This document shows positions 32,901-44,900 of a stretch of DNA of 64,000 nt, one piece after another; the stretch's first letter is position 1; each line of letters begins with the position of its first letter. Position numbers and translations under genes: made by a program. The notes below the pieces were generated by a model that was given only the letters and a program-made list of their open reading frames with translations, was not told the DNA's origin and did no database searches. This DNA is from Haliotis asinina (taxonomy: Eukaryota > Mollusca > Gastropoda > Lepetellida > Haliotidae): the NCBI RefSeq assembly GCF_037392515.1, contig NC_090288.1:2811501-2875500 (forward strand), given 5' to 3'.

Positions 32901-35900
32901 TTATGCTGTATCTAATTAAGATGACCTACCTTTTGTGCAGTCAGCTTCCAAGCTACAGTATCAGGTATAACAGTAAATTACGGCACAAGTAACGTCAGTC
33001 ATGTTTACAGTCGCCATCTTGAATTCCCTGACGTCACGTTTGCGTGTCATGTGACCTTATGTCACCTATAAATAGAGCTGTCAAGGTTAAAGTCGGGGCG
33101 GCAAATTTGACTTCTCAAGCAAGGTAGGGTTCCAGGGTTACGTCACAGCTTAATTCTCATTTTCGCATTATGGGACATCTTTATTGTACAACTTTTAATT
33201 AACTAGGATATTGTTAACACTTGGTCTGCTCTCTAAGTATCTACTTGTAGTTAGGTGATTATTGTGGTTTTCTTTTCAACCTTGTGGAGATCCGGAATCA
33301 TTCCGGCAGATCCATTCCGACGGATTCATTCCGACGGATTCATTCCGACGGATTATCCTTGGCTTATGGGAATCAAGTGTACAGATTACAGATACAGATA
33401 CACTCACAGTCACAGTCACAGTTGCCTATTGTAAGTCAAGCATGGTTTATCGCCTGTAGGAAATATTACAGTTTAATTTAGTGTTGACAGTCGCTGATTG
33501 TCGTCGCGATGCGGGGGGTCCAAGGTCATTCCGACATGCTATGTTGACCTTAACCAGTTACAGTCTCTACTAAAGGTTTCTTACACAGGGGATTATTGGA
33601 ATCGTCTACAGCCAAGACATACGTTTTTTTTGTAATGCAAGTTATAAGTGGGATTTAGCCTTATTCATACTCGTATCACATTTTGACAGCTGTTGGAGGT
33701 GTGGCCTCCTTGTCATTCATTCCGGATCACGTGACTTCCGGAATACGTTGTTTACATTATCTGGATCCAGTTCCGGTTGCCGCAAGTTCATTCACTTTCC
33801 AGTTTCAAAGTTTATTATACAGTTTAATTCATTTAACAGCCAAGAGTCTCAGTCAAGACTGCCATACAGCAAGGCAAGATTTCTGCAACCACGAAGACAC
33901 GGGTTGACAAGCAAGATATCCAGTCCTGATGACTGACAAGGTGACAGTTTCGAGATCGTGTATTTTCAGTTTAGTGCTCATTAAATAAAATCGTTATTGG
34001 AACTTTATCTACTTGTTGTGTGATCCTTCTGCATATCGCCAGTTTCTTCATTCTTTGCATCTTAGGTCCTTGTGATATATTTTCACTGAACTTCGTCTCC
34101 GAACTCTGGTATTTATTTTGTCACATTTTGTGACTGGTGGCAGCATCCATTATATTTGTGTAGTTTGTCTACTAGTATTTTGACTAGTCTTTGGCCGTTC
34201 CGTTACATTTGGTGGCAGCGGTGGGATTATTTGGATTATTGGATATTTTGTGTGTTGGAGACTGGCGATGCTGTAGGAAGATGAATTTGTAAATTTTATA
34301 GAAATATTTAAGGTAGCAATGTGAATTTTCAGTTTGCTGTGACAGTGCCTTGGAGCCCTAGCCTTCACCAGTTCTTCTAAATTCAGAATCCTGAAGAACG
34401 ACCGTTGCAGCTCAGGATTCATTACCTTCAGAGATACTTGTGGTGACGACCCAAGGATCTATAATAAAAGCTCTTGATTTTATCTGCACAGGTCAAGGCT
34501 AGCTGATCTCATTAACTGCAAGCCGTATTGACAGAACTCTTGGATGATAACCATGGACAAGTCTTAGAGTTGTGTTCAAATTACTTTGTATTACAGAGAC
34601 AAAGATTATTCAAGCACAAAAGATACAGAAAACAGGCGAGCTGGTGATGTTTACATTTTGAGATCCAGTTCAAGCAAACAGTTCAGAGACTTTTGTTATT
34701 TATTAAAGCCAGTAGCATTGTCATTGTTCCAGATTTACCCTGATCAAGTACATCTGTGTTCAAGTATGACTTCAACCTGAGAGCCAAGTGTTCTTACAGA
34801 CATGATGACCAGTTAGAGTCTTTACAGCCCTAGCTATTCAACTTTTACAGTAATCAAGTAAACCGTTATACATTCTTCCATAGGACTGACGGGAACTTAT
34901 ACGGAGTCGTACCGAGGTCAGAGTGCAGTTGTTAATCTTTCTCTCTCTCTCTCCCACAATAGCTATCATTTGTTATTATTTCTTTTATAACCATGTCATT
35001 AGTGGAATCTGACCTAGTCACCATATCAAGGGTGCAGGAAGACACAGATAATAGTGGACTGATTACCTTTCACCCAAGACACAGTTCCCCCCACAGTCAA
35101 CAAGAATTTGTACCTGCAGAATATAATTCTGCCTTGTCTACTTCTCACCGGGATCAGGAAGGTGTTCACAGTATGGAATCTCCTTTTTCACATGTTAGGA
35201 ATTCTCTTGAAGTGAGGCCACCTAACATGGTTGCAGACAAGATCACTTCAGATGATGAGCAGGAACAGCACAGACCTTCCAGCAAGGAAAACACAGAAAA
35301 GGCAGGTGGAGATTTCCCCAATGTCACTAGAGTCCAAGTGCCTATTATTCGTTACAAGGATATGCCAGCAGTTGAGCCGAGAACTCAAGATTATGTCACA
35401 CACGAGAGACAACCTAGGATTCCAGTATGGAGTAATGCTCCTATGCAGAATTGCATTGTCGACTCACCGAGATCAAGATTTCCCGCTGAGGTTCAACAAC
35501 ACTCACTTGTTGGACAGCAGCACCCCCTTTTCTCTGAACAAGCTTATCCTTACAGAAGGGGAATTTTGCTGACACCGGAGACTTTTGATGGGAGCATGCC
35601 TTGGCAGAATTATATGGCTCATTTTGGATCATGTGCCACTGTGAATGGTTGGAATGAGAGTCAAAAGGCAAATTATCTAGCAGCTAGTTTACGGGGAAGA
35701 GCTCTACAGATTTATGGAGAACAGCATGGCCCAATGACATACCCAGATATCACAAGATTACTGGGACGTCACTTTGGCGGAAATGATAAAGTCGAGCTCT
35801 ACATGATTGAAATTCGGAACCGGCAACAGAAAGAGGGTGAGTCGATACAGGATCTTGGGCAAGCCATACAACGCCTAACTAACCTTGCATATCCTGATGC

Positions 35901-38900
35901 AACCCAAGATTGTAAAGATCGGTTGGCACGCAGTCACTTCACTGAGGCAATTCGTGATCGTCAAGTACGATTAAGTGTTGTCCAGTCTCGCCCCCGTACC
36001 TTGGAAGAGGCCATTCAAGCAGCATTTGAAATGGAGACTTACCTGGAATGCGAAAGGTTGCGTCCAGCGGACAAGGCCAGATCAAGGCAACTCCGTATTT
36101 TAGCAGCGAAACCAGAACGACAAAATGATCAAGTTGAACAATTGTCAAGGCTCATGGAGACAATAAACAAGTTTGAAAAGAAGCTTGAATCTCTGCCAGT
36201 GTCAGAGGACAGAGTTGCACAGTCAGGATCAAGGAAGGTATGCTACAATTGTGGTGATCCATCACATTGTTACAGAGATTGTCGGTATCCACCCAGATAT
36301 CCTCAACAAAATCCAAACAAGCGAAATCACCAGGAAAACTAGAATTTGTCTGTTCAAAGGGTCGTGAGCAGACATCTTATAAACAAAAGACCCAGAGAGA
36401 GAGAAGAGATCAAGGGACCAGCCGCCATCCCTTGAATCAACACTCAAATCCAGCCAGTTCCCTTGACCAAGGGGAGGTAATACCTCTCAAGAAGTCAGGG
36501 AATGGTTTGTATATAGCTGTTAACATTGAAGGGAAATCTGTCGAACTGTTGTTGGATACTGGTTCTACAGAGAATGTGATGTCTCATGAACAGTATCTTA
36601 CACTTACAGAGGGTCAGAGGTGTCCCAAGTTATTGCCAACTTCCGACGAAGTAAAGCAGGCAAATGGAAGTAGTCTCAAGTTGTATGGCAGGATCAGGGT
36701 GACGATTCAGGTCAAGACTGTCAGAAAACAAGTTGATTTCCTAGTAGCAGACATCAGAGGGTCAGCTATATTGGGACTAGACTTCCTTGGACGTTGCCAA
36801 GCAAAGCTAGACTTGGAACGTCAAGAACTACGTCTGGGGATGGAGAGGGGCCCCTCCTCCCAGAGTAGCGAGAAGTTGTGTTGGAGACTATCAACACAAC
36901 AAGAGGTTACTATTCCCAGTTGTGGAGAAGCGTTCATACCGTGTGCAGTGAAACCACGGGCTGGACACGCAACTGCAGGAGAAGGGTTAATTGAACCTGA
37001 CTTGCAGTTAGGATTACTGAACAAAGGGTTAATGATCGCAAGGGCGATTGTTGACATAAAGAAACAGATTGTACCAATCAGAGTTTTCAATCCTCATCCA
37101 GATCCTGTTGTGATGAAAGGGGGATTTACAACAGGCATTATTAGGATTTTAGATAAGTCACAAGCACAGACACTCAACTCTGAGCACAGTTTTGAGAGTG
37201 ATGCAAGGGTTCCTGAATCTTTGAGAGACTTGTGGAGGAGAAGTTGTACTGAACTGACAGAATCACAGAGCAAGGATGTGGCAGTTCTTCTCAAACAGTA
37301 CAGAGATGTCTTTGCAGCTGACTCCAAGGAACTTGGAAAGACAAATATTGTAAGACACAGTATCAACACAGGGGATGCCTCACCAGTAAGACAGCATTAT
37401 CGCCGCTTGCCAATAGTACAGCAAGAAGCTGCAGATTCTATGATTCAAGACATGTTGGAGCGACAAGTTATCGAGCCATCATCTAGTCCCTGGGCTTCAC
37501 CAATTGTTTTAGCAAGGAAGGGCTCAGACGAATGGAGGTTCTGCTGTGATTATCGCCGTTTGAATGATCGGACCATTAAAGACGCCCATCCGATTCCGAG
37601 AATAGATGATACGCTGGATGCGCTGCATGGTTCTCAGTTTTATGCAACTATGGACATTGCTAGCGGATTTTGGCAAGTAGAGCTAGACGAGGAGGCGAAG
37701 CAAAAATCTGCATTTTGTACAAGGAGTGGTCTGTTTCAGTGGCGGGTAATGCCATTTGGACTTTGCAACGCCCCATCTACCTTCTCCCGCTTAATGGAAC
37801 AAGTGCTGAAAGGTTTGCACTGGGAGATGTTGTTGGTATATTTGGATGATGTTATTGTTTTTGGCAAGGACTTCAAACAGGTGCTGTCAAGACTGAGAAC
37901 AGTGTTTGACAGATTTCGAGAGGCCGGCCTGAAGTTGAAACCCTCCAAGTGTCATTTCTTTAAGAGACAGGTGTCTTATCTTGGGCACACTGTATCAGCG
38001 GAAGGAGTGAGTACAGATCCTCAAAAGGTAGACAGTGTGAGAGATTGGCCCAGACCCAAGAATGTGAGTGAGGTTCGAAGCTTTTTGGGACTTGCGTCAT
38101 ACTACAGACGCTTCATTAAAGATTTTGCCAATATTGCCAGACCCCTCCATAGTCTGACAGAGAAGAATTCTAACTTCATGTGGAATACAGTGTGTGATGA
38201 GGCTTTCATCCTGCTGAAGGAAGAGTTGATTTCAGCCCCTATTCTTGCCTATCCAAGTCACACAGAGCTGTTTATTTTAGACACAGATGCAAGCAACTTT
38301 GCCATGGGTGCGGTATTATCTCAGGTCCAAGATGGCAGTGAAAAAGTTATTGCGTACGCTAGCAAGACCCTTTCTAAACAAGAAAGAAACTACTGCGTCA
38401 CAAGACGAGAGTTGCTTGCTGTTGTCACTTTCATCAAGTATTTTCGCCATTATCTCTATGGGCGGGAATTTTTGATCCGCACAGATCATGTCTCCCTACG
38501 CTGGCTCCTAAATTTCAAGGATCCAGAAGGACAGTTGGCAAGATGGCTGGGGGTTTTGAGTGAGTATGATTTTAGGATTGAGCATCGCCCTGGCAAGAAG
38601 CACGGCAATGCTGACGGTATGTCAAGGAAGCCCTGCAAACAGTGTGGAATGGAAGACACAGCAACAGGAATGTTAGCACAACTCATTATAGAGCCACAGT
38701 GGTCTTTATCTGAAATCCGTACAGAACAGATGTCAGACCCAGATTTGAAGCCCATTTTCATCTTGGTAGAGTCCCATGCTGCCAAACCTAAGTGGGAAGA
38801 ATTGTCCAGTGAGTCAGCTACAACCAAAGTCTACTGGGGTCTATGGGATTCTTTGGAGATTGTTCAAGGGGTACTTTGCCGCAAGTGGGCAGATTCATTT

Positions 38901-41900
38901 GGTAATCAGAAGTCCTTATTGACAGTAGTTCCACGCTCCTTACAGAAACAGATCTTGTATGAGGCTCATTCAGGAAAGGCAGGTGGACACTTTGCCTATA
39001 TGAAAACTCTGTCCAAGGTTAGAAAGAGATTTTACTGGCATGGCATGTCTGATCAGGTAAGGTCTCTTTGCTCTACCTGTAAGACTTGCGCAGCTCGACG
39101 CAAGCCTACTAGAAAATCTAAAGCACCTTTACAGCAGTACAGTGTCGGAGCACCCCTGGAGAGATTGGCAATGGACATCTTAGGACCATTTCCTGTAACA
39201 GAAAGTGGAAATAGAGTCATATGTGTGGTTGGTGACTACTACACAAAATGGGTGGAAGCTTATGCACTTCCTAACCAAGAGGCAAAGACAGTTGCTCGTG
39301 CATTAGTTGAACAATTTATTTGCAGATTTGGAGTACCACAGGAAATCCATACAGATCAAGGGCGAAATTTTGAATCAGAGCTCTTTTCTGAGATTTGCCG
39401 GATTTTTGACATCCACAAGACAAGAACCACCCCATTCAACCCAAAGTCTGATGGCATGGTCGAAAGATTTAACAAGACAGTGGTGGACATCTTAGCCAAG
39501 TATCTGGATCCCCTATGTCAACAGAAAGACTGGGACCAGAAACTACCATTTGCACTAATGGCTTACCGCAGCGCCGCCCAGGAATCTACAAAACAGACCC
39601 CAAACAAGATGATGTTCGGGAGAGAGTTGTCTATGCCTGTTGATGTGATGATACAGAATCCGTCTGTGGACAAAGTTCAAGTTGAAGACTATCCCATGAG
39701 AGTGAAAGAATACCTTTCAGACGTATGGGATAAGGCTAGGATCATCTTGAAAGATGCTGGTCACAGACAAAAGAAGAATTATGACAGAAATTTACACAGC
39801 AAATCCTTTAAAGTAGGGGACAAAGTGTGGTGCCTCTGTAACAGACGCTCCAAAGGACTTTCTCCCAAGTTACAGATGAAGTGGTCAGGGCCATTTTCCA
39901 TTGTTGGAAAAATCTCTGATGTTATTTACAGAATACAGTTAGGGTCCAAGGGCAAACCTCGCGTTGTTCATTTTGACTTGCTCAAACCATATCTTGACTC
40001 TGCAGAGTAGTTACTGTAGGGATGACCACCATTTCCACACCTGAAAGTATAAAGATATACGAGAGCAGACCAAGTATGTCCAAAGCTTAACAGAGTATAC
40101 AGTGTTTGGTATAGTTAGCTAGGGGTAGTTATGTGATTATTATCCTTTCAGATGCCTCGTCCTTATACGTGTCACCAGTGTCGACAGATTTTTAGCTCTT
40201 CCAGCAACCTTTCTCGACATGTTAGAGAGAAACACAGGAAGAGAGAGCGATATAGTTGCCCGGACTGTAACAGGGATTACGGCAGAAAGGAAGACATGCT
40301 GAATCATCGAAGGTTGCGTCATCGTCACAGGTCGAGTTCCCCAGTAAAAGCTCCTATTGTTATACCACCAGGGTACATCTACCAGCTGGTACCCACCAGT
40401 CAGGTCCAAGCAGCAGCCGAGGTCCAAGCACAAGTTCCTGCCCAAGCCCAAGTCGAAGCCCAAGTTACAGTCCAAGCTCCAGCCAAGACACAGGCTCAAG
40501 TTTCAGCCCAAGTTCCAGTCGCTGTACATACTGCTAGCCAGTCTCCACCTTTAGTTCCCTCCCCAGACACAGCAGTCGGAGCGGCAGCCTTACCGGAAAC
40601 ACAGCATGACAGTGACTGGGAAGATGTAGAAGACATCCTCCTAGAAGGAATAGCGGACGCGGAGAAGATGGAGAAGGGGACATACATGCCCACAGCCATG
40701 TGTTCCTCCTCCTCCTCCAGCGATGAGGAAGCACAGCCTCCCCAGCCTAGAGGAAAGGCTATAAGACTACAAGAGGTGGAGGATATAAGTGATGAAGAGG
40801 TATCCCATGGGCCTATTAAAACCATAGTCATCACCAAGACCTTCCACCGAGATGGGCGGCTGCTGAGCATACATCGGGAGGAAACTTATTATTAGTGTTA
40901 ATAAATTATCTAGAACTGGAATAATTTTCTAGACTTATATTTTTGTACATTTGTATTTTTGCCTTACCAGGAGGATTAAGGCTAGGGAGGGGGCAGTGTA
41001 ACAAAAATTCATGTCTATTCATGGCTTCAAGTACCGAGATAATCAATTTCTCAGCCATCACAGTGATTCCAGCCAAGATATCAGCCTTATGCTGTATCTA
41101 ATTAAGATGACCTACCTTTTGTGCAGTCAGCTTCCAAGCTACAGTATCAGGTATAACAGTAAATTACGGCACAAGTAACGTCAGTCATGTTTACAGTCGC
41201 CATCTTGAATTCCCTGACGTCACGTTTGCGTGTCATGTGACCTTATGTCACCTATAAATAGAGCTGTCAAGGTTAAAGTCGGGGCGGCAAATTTGACTTC
41301 TCAAGCAAGGTAGGGTTCCAGGGTTACGTCACAGCTTAATTCTCATTTTCGCATTATGGGACATCTTTATTGTACAACTTTTAATTAACTAGGATATTGT
41401 TAACACTTGGTCTGCTCTCTAAGTATCTACTTGTAGTTAGGTGATTATTGTGGTTTTCTTTTCAACCTTGTGGAGATCCGGAATCATTCCGGCAGATCCA
41501 TTCCGACGGATTCATTCCGACGGATTCATTCCGACGGATTATCCTTGGCTTATGGGAATCAAGTGTACAGATTACAGATACAGATACACTCACAGTCACA
41601 GTCACAGTTGCCTATTGTAAGTCAAGCATGGTTTATCGCCTGTAGGAAATATTACAGTTTAATTTAGTGTTGACAGTCGCTGATTGTCGTCGCGATGCGG
41701 GGGGTCCAAGGTCATTCCGACATGCTATGTTGACCTTAACCAGTTACAGTCTCTACTAAAGGTTTCTTACACAGGGGATTATTGGAATCGTCTACAGCCA
41801 AGACATACGTTTTTTTTGTAATGCAAGTTATAAGTGGGATTTAGCCTTATTCATACTCGTATCACATTTTGACAGCTGTTGGAGGTGTGGCCTCCTTGTC

Positions 41901-44900
41901 ATTCATTCCGGATCACGTGACTTCCGGAATACGTTGTTTACATTATCTGGATCCAGTTCCGGTTGCCGCAAGTTCATTCACTTTCCAGTTTCAAAGTTTA
42001 TTATACAGTTTAATTCATTTAACAGCCAAGAGTCTCAGTCAAGACTGCCATACAGCAAGGCAAGATTTCTGCAACCACGAAGACACGGGTTGACAAGCAA
42101 GATATCCAGTCCTGATGACTGACAAGGTGACAGTTTCGAGATCGTGTATTTTCAGTTTAGTGCTCATTAAATAAAATCGTTATTGGAACTTTATCTACTT
42201 GTTGTGTGATCCTTCTGCATATCGCCAGTTTCTTCATTCTTTGCATCTTAGGTCCTTGTGATATATTTTCACTGAACTTCGTCTCCGAACTCTGGTATTT
42301 ATTTTGTCACATTTTGTGACTGGTGGCAGCATCCATTATATTTGTGTAGTTTGTCTACTAGTATTTTGACTAGTCTTTGGCCGTTCCGTTACAATATATA
42401 TACTGAATCTTGACACCTGAAACTGGGCTGCTTGTACTGTCGCTATCCTAAAAGTAGAGGGGTCTATTAATCTAAACATGAGTTGTGCACTGGCTAGGTA
42501 AACAGTATTGATCACTCTAATAGTCACGTAGGTTTGCTTTATTTTACCTGCCAACAAGCCCTTGTTAGATCGTCAGCAATAATCAATGCTTTATATTTGA
42601 TATTAGCATAGGCGCCACTTGACAAATTTACTGGGGTCCTTCTCTAAACATCTGTCGATGAGAATGGTCAGCGCTCTCATAGTAGGAATGTTTTCACATC
42701 TCAGCTGCTAGATTCGGACCAAACTTGTCAAGAACCAATCCTGAAACAGCTCAGCTGAAGTTCTTGAATTTTGAGAATTTCTCACATTAAAGAAAACAAG
42801 CACCTTCCCAGTTCCTCATTTTTGAAAACTTAGCATCATTGATTTCTACTGCATTAACTAAGCTATGCTGCTTACCCACCTAGCGAAAAATGTTAGGTGT
42901 CTCATGGCGTCACCTATTATAAGGATTTTGAAGGGAAAATCTTCATCATAAACATCATTGATATATGTAATACACAAGTTCAAATTACATTTTCACCAAA
43001 TAAGGATATTTTTTTTCAGAAAAGTCTAAGCATACGATTTCATAAAAAGACATCTGCTCTAAATTATCATGATCCCTTATTTCTTTTGTTCAGAATATAT
43101 TCACAGGACATGTTAGATAATAATCATTTTCTTCAGAAACTTCAGCTTCTGAAACTCACGGGAACAATGATGCTGAAGATCAGTTCACTGCTACTGTTTT
43201 CCACAGCACTCATTTCATACTTCCTGGGTGATGCCATAACTATCCTGAAATATTCTTGTGGCAATTATAATGTTTGGGTTTTCAGTTATTCCGTGACTGT
43301 AACTACAAACATGTGCGACTTAATTTGACAAGCCACAAAATCTCTTCAGGAATATTTTTAAGCCACAATTTACAAGCATGTATGTCCGATGACAAAACCT
43401 CTCAAAAGGTCAAGGAATAAGACATATATTTCCTCAAGGAAACTTAAGATGACTTAATATTTTGAAATCTTTGAGTTTTAAGGCCTGCTAAGGCAGATAA
43501 TCTAGCATCTGTTTGCTGACGCACTCTCAAGATTAATGATTACATTCAACCAGGAAACTGTCACTGAGGCTCATATTGATATTCCTGCATATTATAGATA
43601 GCTGATAGTGTTTAGTAATGTATTGATTGTCGATATGTAACAACACATGCTTGAGAGGGCTGATCAAGTCCAGATGTTTCAGATAGCATGGTATGTCTTC
43701 CTACATACAAAACTTACATATAACAGGTTTTGACATGTCGCAGTATCAGTATGAGGCCACAACAAATTAACTTGTTCGTCAAAAGCTTAAGTGTGTTCTT
43801 TTTTACCCTGCTTATAGCAATATTCCCACAATATCACAGAGGGGGACACAGGAAGTGGGCTTCACACATTGCACCACCGTGGGGAATCAAACCCTAAACT
43901 GATAAGTGAATACTTCAATCACTAGGCTACCTCACCAGCCATAAAAGCTTTCACAATTGTTTCAATGTTTTTCAGTTGTATTTGATTCCTGATTCTAAAG
44001 ATCAGGAGAAGATAAAACAAATCCAAACTCAAAGTCACCTAGAGAAGATGAAAGTAAATCTAAATAATATATGCCTATTCATTATTTAAAATCAAAACAA
44101 CTGCCAAAACTAGCACACATTTTAAACAAATAATTCAAAACAAAAACTATCCCTCTAGAACTGTGTAATGTATACCATACAGTTTAGAACTACCAGATTC
44201 TTCTATGTTTCTTTAGTCAATCAGACAAGATATTGAAAATCCAAGTTGCTTAACTTCACTTGAGCAGAATATATGAAGCTAGCAGATGCCTTAAAATAAC
44301 CTGATGTTTCAATTTATACAAATCACAAACATGACATCTAGATTTAATATGTGCTTTGAGACTGAGGATCAGAAACCTCCAACTGAAAATCCTGATGCAA
44401 CAATTAACAGCTGCGCAGAGATTACTAAGTAATTAACATCATACAGTCATCACAAGCCGAGTCTGATGAACACCATGCTAACCCTGATTTTGATATCATC
44501 AATATCACCTCCTTTTCAATGTGAGGAACTATATCAGTATTATGGTCCTAGCTGCCAAATGACTGTTCAATAAATCAATGTGGACTAGTGAAGACCGCCA
44601 AGCTGTCACTTGGACAGGAATTATTCATTGTACATACCAACTCACACCACAACTAACCACTTTATACAATATTTACGACTTACACCTGATTGTAGTGTGT
44701 TTGTCCTGCCCTGAACTCAGATTGTGATCAAAGACAGGCAGTTCCTACATACACAAAAACCTGGCTCACCGATACCATGATCTGTTGTGGATAATTAAAC
44801 ATTAGGAACAGTTCATTTCACCTCGTCTGGACCTAATGTCCTGTAGATTGTGAACAGGTGAGTGACAGGTCTAACATAGAGTATGAAATATTGATGAGGT

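Larger units (their letters stand above)
32811..34207 (+). repeat. 5' LTR of the Gypsy element
   Basis: 1,397 bp, TGTAAC...GTTACA. It contains a CRE-like TGACGTCA, a TATA box, a triplicated 14-mer, an E-box CACGTG (33728-33733) flanked by TTCCGG words, and AATAAA at 33984-33989. This gives approximate U3 32811-33095, R to about 34010, and U5 to the end. Confidence 0.95.
32811..42393 (+). mobile_element. Full-length Ty3/Gypsy LTR retrotransposon with extra C2H2 ORF
   Basis: The element is 9,583 bp. LTRs at 32811-34207 and 40997-42393 are both 1,397 bp, start TGTAAC and end GTTACA. In between lie the primer site, an untranslated leader, gag (34993-36342), pol (36258-40010, -1 frame), ORF3 (40152-40895) and a polypurine tract. 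It is flanked by ATAT on both sides, a possible 4-bp target duplication. Domain order PR-RT-RNaseH-IN makes it Ty3/Gypsy. The stretches of the two LTRs I compared are identical, so it inserted recently. It sits antisense in an intron of the FAM107-like gene. Confidence 0.96.

Noticed and set aside
33262..33936. Pairs of identical small ORFs in both LTRs (also 41448-42122)
   Set aside because: Identity comes from the LTR repeat; the peptides have no domain and lie in the untranslated leader.
40140..40870. Minus-strand ORFs opposite ORF3
   Set aside because: Shadow frames of ORF3; the plus-strand frame has two complete zinc fingers.
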